Below are positions 1 to 5,838 of a stretch of DNA of 9,939 bases, in pieces. A program made the translations under genes and the position numbers. How positions within the stretch are numbered: position 1 is the first letter of the stretch; each line of letters opens with the position of its first letter. Under the pieces are notes generated by a model. That model ran no database searches. It saw only the letters and a program-made list of their open reading frames with translations, and was not told the origin of the DNA. Where the stretch lies: assembly GCA_030152145.1 (NCBI GenBank), contig JASLIL010000051.1:1-9939 (forward strand), in the 5' to 3' direction. The DNA comes from Tissierellales bacterium. Its GTDB lineage: Bacteria > Bacillota > Clostridia > Tissierellales > JASKZW01.

Positions 1-2
1 TG

Positions 3-71
3 GATGGGCTATATAATTATAAGGAGTTTCTTTTCATGGATGCTTGTGGGGTTATAGGATATAAGGTCTAA
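3..71 (+). CDS. C-terminal end of an upstream gene (partial)
   Basis: One frame is open from the window edge to a TAA at 69-71. It gives about 22 residues ending in DACGVIGYKV. The codon choice looks like that of the neighbouring genes, and the stop lies 21 bases before the next ATG, as expected for tightly packed genes. A competing frame also runs from the edge to a stop at 57, so the assignment is tentative. The fragment is too short to name a family. If real, this gene and the acetyltransferase after it are probably co-transcribed, because no terminator separates them. Confidence 0.4.
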   Translation, partial: DGLYNYKEFLFMDACGVIGYKV

Positions 72-92
72 ATTTAAAGGAGAGAATTAAAA

Positions 93-623
93 ATGAATAT
101 AAAAATAAGGCAGGAAGAAGAAAGAGATTATAAGAGTTCAGAAAACTTAGTAGAAAAGGCTTTTGAAAATCTAGAATACAGTGACCATAGAGAACATATT
201 TTAGTTAAAAATTTAAGAGAAAGCAATGTTTTTATACCAGAATTGGCACTTGTTGCAGAAGTGGATGGGGATCTTGTAGGGCATATAATGCTTACCAAAT
301 TAATCATAAAAGATGGGGAGAAAAGCTATGATACATTGGCATTAGCACCTCTTTCAGTTTTACCAGAATATCAGAATAAGGCTATAGGCAGTAAACTGAT
401 CAGGCAAAGTTTAAAGATTGCTAAAGAAATGGGCTTTGGATCAGTAATTGTTCTTGGACATGATAGCTACTACCAAAGATTTGGATTTAAAGCTGCAAGC
501 ACTTGGGGGATTAGGGCACCATTTGAGGTGGAAGATGGATCATTTATGGCCTTGGAACTTGAGGCTGGGGGCCTTGATGGCCTTAGAGGAACTGTGGTTT
601 ATAGCAAGGAGTTTTTAGAATAG
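93..623 (+). CDS. GNAT-family N-acetyltransferase, YhbS-like
   Basis: This 176-residue protein is a predicted cytoplasmic acetyl-CoA-dependent N-acetyltransferase. The GNAT acetyl-CoA site is visible as LAPLSVLPEYQNKAIGSKLI at residues 84-103. The YhbS-type hallmark VLGHDSYYQRFGF follows at about 120-132. Length and order fit a single-domain YhbS-like (COG3153) member. The start is the ATG at 93, preceded by a good ribosome site (AAAGGAGAG, 76-84). In the pyrophosphate loop the usual first glycine of Q/RxxGxG/A is alanine (A97), while G99 is kept, so cofactor binding may be altered but is not obviously lost. The substrate cannot be read from sequence; small molecules, peptides and protein N-termini are all known GNAT targets. 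A strong terminator follows the gene. Family assignment is firm, specific function unknown. Confidence 0.9.
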   Translation: MNIKIRQEEERDYKSSENLVEKAFENLEYSDHREHILVKNLRESNVFIPELALVAEVDGDLVGHIMLTKLIIKDGEKSYDTLALAPLSVLPEYQNKAIGSKLIRQSLKIAKEMGFGSVIVLGHDSYYQRFGFKAASTWGIRAPFEVEDGSFMALELEAGGLDGLRGTVVYSKEFLE

Positions 624-694
624 AGGACTTTTTTATTTGACTAAGAAAGGATATGCTTCCCTTGTGTACTGGGAAGTAAATGGAATAAAGAGGC

Positions 695-732
695 ACTGGC
701 GGCTCAGACATAAAAGTCTGGGCCAGTTTTTT
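695..732 (+). terminator. Intrinsic terminator after the GNAT gene
   Basis: ACTGG (695-699) pairs with CCAGT (723-727). Inside it CTCAGAC pairs with GTCTGGG with one wobble, around an ATAAAA loop. A run of six T follows (727-732). This separates the acetyltransferase unit from the next one. Confidence 0.85.
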
Positions 733-744
733 ATAATTTAAGAC

Positions 745-773
745 TATAAAGTAGCTTATAGAAGCTATATAAT
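745..773 (+). promoter_or_regulatory. Candidate promoter with a dyad in its spacer
   Basis: TATAAT at 768-773 is a perfect -10 hexamer. The hexamer 17 bases upstream (TATAAA, 745-750) is a poor -35. The spacer contains an inverted repeat, TAGCTT at 752-757 and AAGCTA at 762-767 with a 4-base loop, ending directly before the -10. It lies after the terminator and about 40 bases before the ATG at 812, which fits the promoter of the ClbS-like gene. The dyad may be an operator; this is inference. Confidence 0.35.
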
Positions 774-811
774 TTAAATAAGACCAACTAGATTAAAAGG
801 GAGACTATAGT

Positions 812-1330
812 ATGAGAAGCTATGAGAGTAAAGAAGATTTAAAAAATGAAATAAAGAAAAGTTTTGAAAAATATATCTTGGAATTTGATAATATTCCTGA
901 ATCTTTAAAAGATAAGAGAGTTGATGAGGTTGATAGGAATCCAGTAGAGAATCTGGCCTACCAAGTTGGATGGACCAGTCTTCTTTTAAAATGGGAGGAA
1001 GATGAAAGAAAGGGATTGGAAGTTAAGACACCGTCAGACAAATATAAATGGAATCAATTAGGGGACCTATATAGCTGGTTTACAGCTAGCTATGCCCATA
1101 AATCCTTGGAAGAATTAAAAGAAGAACTAAGAAACAATGTTGAAGCTATCTACCGAATGATTGACGAATTTACAGAAGAAGAACTCTTCAAACCCCATAT
1201 GAGAAAGTGGGCTGATGGAGCTACAAAAACAGCAGTATGGGAGGTCTATAAATTTATCCATGTCAATACAGTTGCTCCTTTTGGAACTTTTAGGACTAAA
1301 ATTAGGAAGTGGAAGAAGCTAGTATTGTAA
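812..1330 (+). CDS. ClbS/DfsB-family four-helix bundle protein (DUF1706)
   Basis: This 172-residue soluble protein resembles the ClbS/DfsB (DUF1706) family, which has a DinB-like four-helix bundle. ClbS itself protects colibactin producers by opening the toxin's cyclopropane warhead; most relatives have no assigned substrate. Features seen: an N-terminal helix starting YESKEDLKNEIKKSF, the segment QVGWTSLLLKWEEDE, the conserved-looking YKWNQLGDLYSWF stretch near residues 78-90, the helix SLEELKEELRNN, and a C-terminal region with a histidine (KFIHVNT) where family members carry a conserved histidine. Length matches the family. The ATG at 812 has an AAGGGAG ribosome site at 797-803. The next gene begins 21 bases after the stop with no terminator between, so they are probably co-transcribed. 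Nothing nearby suggests a colibactin-like pathway, so a detoxifying role is only a possibility. Confidence 0.8.
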   Translation: MRSYESKEDLKNEIKKSFEKYILEFDNIPESLKDKRVDEVDRNPVENLAYQVGWTSLLLKWEEDERKGLEVKTPSDKYKWNQLGDLYSWFTASYAHKSLEELKEELRNNVEAIYRMIDEFTEEELFKPHMRKWADGATKTAVWEVYKFIHVNTVAPFGTFRTKIRKWKKLVL

Positions 1331-1351
1331 AGATAGGATATATAAAAAGGG

Positions 1352-1879
1352 GTGATATTTATATATAACTTATTGGAGGAAATAGAAAAAATAGCCTATA
1401 GGGACCATGACTTAAGGGAATCTTCCTATTGGAAGGAGAAGTTGCAGGGGGCTTTTGGAGACTACTATATTGATGATTTAACAGATCTAAACTATTCCAC
1501 TTGCTTTACCTATCTTCTTAGCCTAAGTGAGACAGAATATAGTTTATTTTCTAAAGAGGTAGATCGGATCTTAGAGTCAAGAGACCTATATTTCCTAGAA
1601 GTACTTATATCTACTGAAAAGCCATTAGCAAGCTTTCATTTTTGGAAATATCTTAAAAAGGAAGATGGCATAGACAGAGGATTTACAGTATCAGATAAGG
1701 GCTACTTAAAAGAGGATGACCGAGTCTATAGGAGGATGATGGACTTTATTCACAGCAATAATCTAATTTTCTTAGATAATAGGGACCTAAGGACTGAGAT
1801 GATTTTTAAGGGAAGACCAGTAAATATTTATTACAGGTACTTTAATCAGGAGGGGAAGCCCTTGGACCTTCCCTATTAA
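1352..1879 (+). CDS. Hypothetical acidic protein, second gene of the ClbS-like unit
   Basis: I do not recognise this protein of about 175 residues. It has no signal peptide or membrane segment and is rich in charged and aromatic residues. The first half looks helical (NLLEEIEKIAYRDHDLRES; SETEYSLFSKEVDRILESRD). The C-terminal part has the pattern DFIHSNNLIFLDNRDLRTEM followed by VNIYYRYF, suggesting strands. The start is uncertain: the GTG at 1352 lies inside the AAAAGGGGTGAT sequence that should be the ribosome site. Downstream in-frame options are a TTG at 1373, which is too far from that site, and non-canonical ATA codons at 1355 and 1361. It follows the ClbS-like gene by 21 bases and is closed by the terminator at 2002-2032. 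Small immunity-type or regulatory proteins can look like this, but no function is supported. Confidence 0.7.
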   Translation: MIFIYNLLEEIEKIAYRDHDLRESSYWKEKLQGAFGDYYIDDLTDLNYSTCFTYLLSLSETEYSLFSKEVDRILESRDLYFLEVLISTEKPLASFHFWKYLKKEDGIDRGFTVSDKGYLKEDDRVYRRMMDFIHSNNLIFLDNRDLRTEMIFKGRPVNIYYRYFNQEGKPLDLPY

Positions 1880-2001
1880 GAGTTTTAGATCCTAGTGAAG
1901 TTTAAGGAAGAATATAGACCCATACTTTAGTCAAGAAGAAGGGTAATAATTTAATTTCTTAGGAAATTCGCCTATCTATAAAAAGAATAGGATAAATTAA
2001 G

Positions 2002-2032
2002 GTCATTAGGCTAAAAGTCTAATGACTTTTTT
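2002..2032 (+). terminator. Intrinsic terminator after the 1352-1879 gene
   Basis: GTCATTAGGC (2002-2011) pairs with GTCTAATGAC (2017-2026) over ten pairs with one wobble. The loop is TAAAA and six T follow. The rest of the gap 1880-2095 shows only a weak CCTAT/ATAGG hairpin near 1970-1990 and the leader ORF described separately. Confidence 0.88.
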
Positions 2033-2075
2033 ATATTTATAGGATAGCATCTTAGTTAGAAGGAGATTTTTAAAT

Positions 2076-2099
2076 TTGATTCAAGAGGTGAAAAGGTGA
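2076..2099 (+). CDS. Possible seven-codon leader ORF
   Basis: A TTG at 2076 has a near-ideal ribosome site about eight bases upstream (AGAAGGAGAT, 2058-2067). It opens a reading frame of seven codons (MIQEVKR) that stops with TGA at 2097-2099. The stop overlaps the GTG start of the lipoprotein gene (GTGA). This arrangement is typical of translational coupling, where ribosomes ending the leader re-initiate on the main gene. The lipoprotein also has its own weaker AAGAGGTG site at 2083-2090, inside the mini-ORF. It could be chance; the peptide shows no attenuation-type codon run. Confidence 0.35.
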   Translation: MIQEVKR

Positions 2100-2518
2100 G
2101 AGAGTATTTTATAAAATTAATTATAGGATTTATGATTTTAAGCCTGACTGCTTGCGGGAATTCCAAGAGTGAAGTAGTTGGAGAATACAGGGGGACTAAG
2201 TCTAGTGGAGTTTTTTTAAAAAGTGATAATCAAGCCTATGCCCTAGGATCTAATAAGAAAGGGATGCCAATTTTCAAAGATACTGACAAAGCCTTTAACC
2301 AAGCCATTATTGATTATAGGGAAGGATTTAAGGCTATTGAAAAAGAATATAATTTAAAAGGGATAAGTAAGAAGAATTGGGAAGTATATAAAACTTATGG
2401 CTGGCAATTAACTTCTGATAATGAGGAACTAAGAAAAGAAGGAGTGGAAATAACAAAATTTTTAGATATATATATGAGAATAGTTTTAAATAGTGAACTT
2501 TTAGGTTGGTTTTCATAG
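2096..2518 (+). CDS. Small lipoprotein of unknown function
   Basis: This 140-residue predicted exported lipoprotein has a type II signal peptide. The N-terminus is MREYFIK, a hydrophobic stretch covers residues 8-17, and the lipobox is LTAC with the modified cysteine at position 20. The mature part of about 120 residues begins with a short strand-like VVGEYRG segment. It continues into a charged helical region (DKAFNQAIIDYREGFKAIEK) and ends at a hydrophobic ELLGWFS. I do not recognise a family. The start is a GTG with AAGAGGTG five bases upstream. Its stop is 13 bases before the nitrilase-family gene, so both are likely in one transcript. It should be anchored to the outer face of the cytoplasmic membrane. 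No catalytic motif is visible. Confidence 0.8.
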   Translation: MREYFIKLIIGFMILSLTACGNSKSEVVGEYRGTKSSGVFLKSDNQAYALGSNKKGMPIFKDTDKAFNQAIIDYREGFKAIEKEYNLKGISKKNWEVYKTYGWQLTSDNEELRKEGVEITKFLDIYMRIVLNSELLGWFS

Positions 2519-2531
2519 TGGGGGGGAAATA

Positions 2532-3257
2532 ATGAAAATAGGATTGGTAGCTGCAAATATGCGGAATAATAAGGTTAGTCAACAGATTAGGGAGATGGAA
2601 GAATATCTTTCTAGCAATAAGTGTGATTTATTATGTTTTGGAGAGGCATATTTGCATGGATTTGACGGCATGACTTGGGATTATGAAACAGATTTAGCCA
2701 GGGCTATAAGCTTGGAGTCACCAGTAATGGAGGAGATTAAAGGACTGGCCAGAAAGTATGATTGTGGAATTTCCTTTGGCTATATAGAGAAATTGAATGA
2801 AAATATATATAGCAGCAATATTGTAATCGACAGCCAGGGGTCTATAGTGGATAATTACAGGCGTATTTCAGAGGGGTGGAAGGATAATTGGGAAGATGGG
2901 CGTTATAGTCAAGGTCAGAATTTCCAGGTCTTTGAATTTAAAAATAAAAAATTTCTTACTGCCATATGTGGTGATTTTTGGTGGGATCATCTTATAAAAG
3001 AGATGGAAGCTTTTAGTAAAGACCTAGATGCTATTATTTGGCCACTTTATATTGACTATAGTCCTGAAGCATGGAGATTAGAGGCAAGGCAGGAGTATTC
3101 AGACCAGCTAGCTTCTATTTCATGTCCAGTCTTAATGATCAACAGCTATTCTAAAGGTGAGAATGAAGGAAAAGGTGGTTGCTGCCTCTTTAATCATGGA
3201 TCTGTTGAAAAAGAATTGGCTGTAGGGGAAAGGGGAGTGCTGTTGGTAGATATATAG
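2532..3257 (+). CDS. Carbon-nitrogen hydrolase (nitrilase superfamily)
   Basis: This 241-residue protein has the nitrilase-superfamily fold, whose members hydrolyse C-N bonds of amides and nitriles with a Glu-Lys-Cys triad. The N-terminus MKIGLVAANMRNN is the usual first strand. The catalytic glutamate is E38 in CFGEAYLHGF. The nucleophile is C146 in TAICGDFWWDH. The lysine normally found in a YRK motif is replaced: the sequence is NYRRISEGWKDN, with R111 at the expected place and K117 six residues on. K117 may take over, or the enzyme may belong to a divergent branch. The length is somewhat short against the usual 250-300 residues, but N- and C-terminal strands are present. The ATG at 2532 follows a G-rich ribosome site (GGGGGGAAAT). 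It is cytoplasmic and lies 13 bases after the lipoprotein gene. The substrate cannot be inferred. Confidence 0.85.
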   Translation: MKIGLVAANMRNNKVSQQIREMEEYLSSNKCDLLCFGEAYLHGFDGMTWDYETDLARAISLESPVMEEIKGLARKYDCGISFGYIEKLNENIYSSNIVIDSQGSIVDNYRRISEGWKDNWEDGRYSQGQNFQVFEFKNKKFLTAICGDFWWDHLIKEMEAFSKDLDAIIWPLYIDYSPEAWRLEARQEYSDQLASISCPVLMINSYSKGENEGKGGCCLFNHGSVEKELAVGERGVLLVDI

Positions 3258-3370
3258 AAGATAAATATCAAGGTCCTTTCATGAATTAGGCTTAGGGACT
3301 ATATAGGGGGATGATTTAGATAAATATTATATATGCAAAAAAATGGAGGGAAACTATAGATCCCTTTAGC

Positions 3371-4174
3371 TTGAAATTTAATAACTTTGAAATTAAGGAG
3401 ATCTTGGGTTATCCTCATGCTGGAAATGATGTATTCTATCTTAGGGGCTATAAAAATGATGGCAGGGAAGTTAGAGGCTTTTTAAAGGTGGAGAGACAAA
3501 AAACAGCTGATTTAGAAAGAGAGTTTAATGTTATAAGCAAGTTAGATTTAGAAATTGCACCAACTATTATAGACTACTCATTTGAAAATCCTAAATACAT
3601 ATTAACAGAAGAAAAACCAGGGATGAGGCTATCCTATATTGTAGAAAATCATAGAGATATAGAAATCTTAGACTACATGGAAGAATATGGAAATCTTCTA
3701 GGGAAAATCCATAAGCTTGAAATGGAGAAAATACCAGTAAAGAAAAGGAATTTTAAGCTAGCAAGGGAAGTTTATGAAAGCTATGGATTAGAATATATAT
3801 ATAAATATCTTTCAGAAGCTAACTTCCAAGAAAATAAAAGCTTTATACATGGGGATTGTCACTATGCAAATATACTGTGGAAAGATAAAAAAGTATCAGC
3901 ATTACTGGACTATGAACTATCTGGATATGGCAGCAGGGAATATGATCTGGCATGGGCCCTAGTACTAAGGCCAGGCCAAAAATTTTTGAGAAGCAATCTG
4001 GAAAGAAAAGTTTTCCTTGAAGCCTACAGTAGACATCATGATTATTCAAGACAGGCCTTTGACTACTATATGGTCTTATTTGGAAGCTACTTTTATCATA
4101 TTAGCTCAGGCCAGAGTAATAAGGAATATAGGGAACTTCTAATTTCTATGATGAATAGTATAGTATTGGTTTAA
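3371..4174 (+). CDS. Aminoglycoside-phosphotransferase-fold kinase (APH/choline-kinase-like)
   Basis: This protein of at least 267 residues is an APH-family phosphotransferase. Numbering from the TTG at 3371, the N-lobe contains the nucleotide-loop region YPHAGNDVFYLRG (14-26), a likely ATP-binding lysine K39 in GFLKVERQ, and a helix-C glutamate (E49 or E51). The C-lobe has the Brenner motif HGDCHYAN at 160-167, with catalytic D162 and metal-binding N167. The second metal site is DYELSGYGSREYDLAW, with D180. All catalytic residues are present, so it is probably active. The substrate could be an aminoglycoside, a sugar, choline or another small molecule; resistance is not established. The start is doubtful: the TTG at 3371 has no ribosome site at proper spacing, and the frame stays open upstream to 3320 with coding-like sequence (KKWRETIDPFS). 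The true start is probably upstream. Confidence 0.87.
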   Translation: MKFNNFEIKEILGYPHAGNDVFYLRGYKNDGREVRGFLKVERQKTADLEREFNVISKLDLEIAPTIIDYSFENPKYILTEEKPGMRLSYIVENHRDIEILDYMEEYGNLLGKIHKLEMEKIPVKKRNFKLAREVYESYGLEYIYKYLSEANFQENKSFIHGDCHYANILWKDKKVSALLDYELSGYGSREYDLAWALVLRPGQKFLRSNLERKVFLEAYSRHHDYSRQAFDYYMVLFGSYFYHISSGQSNKEYRELLISMMNSIVLV

Positions 4175-4186
4175 CTGGATATTTAT

Positions 4187-4242
4187 GAGCCACATATCTT
4201 TACAAACTAGCTTAAGTTTATAAAGATATATAGGCTCTTTTT
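4187..4242 (+). terminator. Long intrinsic terminator after the kinase gene
   Basis: GAGCC (4187-4191) pairs with GGCTC (4233-4237). After a small internal loop, ATATCTTTA (4194-4202) pairs perfectly with TAAAGATAT (4221-4229), and AAACT/AGTTT inside can extend the stem. A T-run follows at 4238-4242. It lies between the kinase gene and the convergent minus-strand gene; on the minus strand it lacks a good T-tract. Confidence 0.8.
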
Positions 4243-4279
4243 CACAGGCTTCTAAAATTTTGATAAATTTCCTTGCCTA

Positions 4280-4471
4280 CTAAGGCTCTATTTTTATATT
4301 TTTTTCTAGCTTATCTAGTAAACTATACTCTAAAGCACATATAATCATCATGCTGCCAGCTAGTAGTGGCTTTGTAATATAGTGGTTAAGATCAGCTATA
4401 AATATGGCCACAATAACTATGACAGGATTTATAATGACTAAAAGTTTAAGTATATTAATATTTCTTTTCAT
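4280..4471 (-). CDS. Small two-helix membrane protein
   Basis: This 63-residue minus-strand gene encodes a predicted integral membrane protein. Hydrophobic segments lie at about residues 8-26 (LKLLVIINPVIVIVAIFIA) and 34-52 (around PLLAGSMMIICALEYSLL). A short polar link with DLNHYITK joins them, and the tail is charged (DKLEKNIKIEP). I do not recognise a family. Support for a real gene is a very strong ribosome site, AGGAGGAGGGG, at about 4480-4490 on the minus strand eight bases from the ATG, plus an extended -10 element just upstream. It is divergent from the gene at 4610 and convergent with the kinase gene. A short toxin, a transporter accessory subunit or a stress peptide are all possible and none is supported. 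Confidence 0.7.
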   Translation of the reverse strand: MKRNINILKLLVIINPVIVIVAIFIADLNHYITKPLLAGSMMIICALEYSLLDKLEKNIKIEP

Positions 4472-4492
4472 AAATAATCCCCTCCTCCTTTT

Positions 4493-4501
4493 ATTATAGC
4501 A
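4493..4501 (-). promoter_or_regulatory. Extended -10 element for the 63-residue membrane protein
   Basis: Read on the minus strand the sequence is TGCTATAAT, a perfect extended -10 (TGnTATAAT). No good -35 is seen 17 bases upstream, which is tolerable for extended -10 promoters. The transcript would start around 4486, leaving a very short leader that begins inside the ribosome site. Confidence 0.35.
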
Positions 4502-4555
4502 TATAAGTCAAAGGCTTATAGGGGAGAAAGTGGTCTGGCCTTGGGAAAATTTATA

Positions 4556-4584
4556 TTGAATTAGTTTTAGCAATCTAGTATCTT
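4556..4584 (+). promoter_or_regulatory. Candidate sigma-70-type promoter for the 400-residue protein gene
   Basis: TTGAAT (4556-4561, four of six matches to TTGACA) and TATCTT (4579-4584, four of six to TATAAT) are separated by exactly 17 bases. Transcription would start near 4591, just before the GGGAGAGGA ribosome site at 4596-4604. The match is moderate. Confidence 0.35.
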
Positions 4585-4609
4585 TAATCTTAGATGGGAG
4601 AGGATTAAA

Positions 4610-5812
4610 ATGAAGCTAGTTGACTTAAGGCCTTATGGACATGGAATAGATACAGAGATATTAGAAATCACTACTAGGGAAATAGTCTTTGGTAGCTATA
4701 AAAAACTAGGGGAAAACTACTACTACAGCCTGATGATCTATAATATAGACCAGGCCAGCTGTCTAGAAATTTATAGTTATGAACTTGAGAAAGACAGTAT
4801 CTATAGTCAATACATACACCTAATAGATGGGAACATAGTTATAGTAAAAACCCATAATCCTAGGGAGCTAGAGATTGACATAATAGACAGACTCAAGGGG
4901 GACAATAAAAGGAGCTATTCTATAAAAGTGGAAGAAGAAGTAAGCTCTATACCAATATTTATAAATGAAGATTACCTTGTATTTTATACTGAAGTTGAAG
5001 ATCTAGTTTACCTTTATGACCTGCCACAAGCTAGGCTATACCCTATAAGGGACCCTAGATTGATTGAGGGCATGGGTGTAGAACACGGCAGGATGGAAAA
5101 GTTTCCATTATTTTCTCATAAAGATGAGGATTACCTAGTGTTCAATGAAAGCTATATGGATGACTGGGAGTATGAGGAAGTATATGAATACGCCCTGGAA
5201 AACAAAATGGATAAAAATAGCTTTACTAGTGAGGCCCTATATTACATAAGATTGGAAGATTTTATTTCTGCCATAAAGTCAGGACAAGAGAAGATCCCCT
5301 TTAGGCTGATCAGGAGAAAAACGCTAGATGGATGGGTAAGGTATATCTCTAGCCATAGAAATTATATTTACTATAGAGATAAGGATTTTTTAAGTCAGAA
5401 GGAGAAAATTATAGCCATAGATAAATCGAGTCTAGAAACTAGGACTATTAAGGAGATAGACCACTCCAATATAAGCGGAAATCTAGTTTATGATAGCTTC
5501 TCTTCTGGTCTTAGAATCTATGAAGATAAGTCCAAGGAAACTCTAGTAGAACTAAGGGGGATTTATAACTTTCCTAGGAAAGTTGAATTTTCCATGGAGA
5601 GCTTTCCTGATAAATACAGAGGTGGCTATAGCCTTTTTCAGCTCATTGAAAATAGGTTTTTAATTGCTTCTGGATGGTATGAGGATGAGCTAGAAGATTA
5701 CTATGATATTTACTATATAAAAGACCTATCAAATGGTGAGTCCAGCCAGTTAATTGGAAAAAACAGTATATTTGAAAATGTTTTAGTAGTATCGGAATCA
5801 AGTGTTTTTTAA
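4610..5812 (+). CDS. Hypothetical 400-residue strand-rich protein, possibly propeller-like
   Basis: I do not recognise a named family. The protein has no signal peptide or membrane segment and should be cytoplasmic. It is acidic, very rich in tyrosine, and made of many short hydrophobic strands broken by charged turns. The phrase EDYLVF occurs twice, at about residues 120-125 and 173-178, about 53 residues apart. Similar strand-turn units recur (GNIVIVK; HRNYIYYRDKDF; ENRFLIASGWYEDE). That spacing suggests a beta-propeller or similar repeat fold, which is inference. The ATG at 4610 has a clear ribosome site (GGGAGAGGA). The next gene, a lipoprotein, starts 26 bases after the stop with no terminator between, so the two are probably one operon ending at 6340-6376. 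No catalytic motif is visible; a binding or scaffold role would fit such a fold. Confidence 0.8.
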   Translation: MKLVDLRPYGHGIDTEILEITTREIVFGSYKKLGENYYYSLMIYNIDQASCLEIYSYELEKDSIYSQYIHLIDGNIVIVKTHNPRELEIDIIDRLKGDNKRSYSIKVEEEVSSIPIFINEDYLVFYTEVEDLVYLYDLPQARLYPIRDPRLIEGMGVEHGRMEKFPLFSHKDEDYLVFNESYMDDWEYEEVYEYALENKMDKNSFTSEALYYIRLEDFISAIKSGQEKIPFRLIRRKTLDGWVRYISSHRNYIYYRDKDFLSQKEKIIAIDKSSLETRTIKEIDHSNISGNLVYDSFSSGLRIYEDKSKETLVELRGIYNFPRKVEFSMESFPDKYRGGYSLFQLIENRFLIASGWYEDELEDYYDIYYIKDLSNGESSQLIGKNSIFENVLVVSESSVF

Positions 5813-5838
5813 TTTGGGGGAAGGCAGGTGAGCTTAAG

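Noticed and set aside
2334..2582. Minus-strand open frame of 82 codons
   Set aside because: It overlaps the lipoprotein and nitrilase-family genes, lacks a ribosome site, and its composition is that of a complementary shadow.
3273..3299. Hairpin GTCCTT/AGGGAC after the nitrilase-family gene
   Set aside because: The stem has only six pairs with a wobble and no T-tract follows, so it is not called a terminator.
3843..4049. Minus-strand open frame of 68 codons
   Set aside because: It lies fully inside the kinase gene, opposite its catalytic motifs, so it is a shadow.
4530..4559. Nine-codon GTG mini-ORF with a GGGGAG site upstream
   Set aside because: It lies upstream of the likely promoter of the 4610 gene and ends before it, so it is probably not transcribed; chance is likely in A/G-rich sequence.
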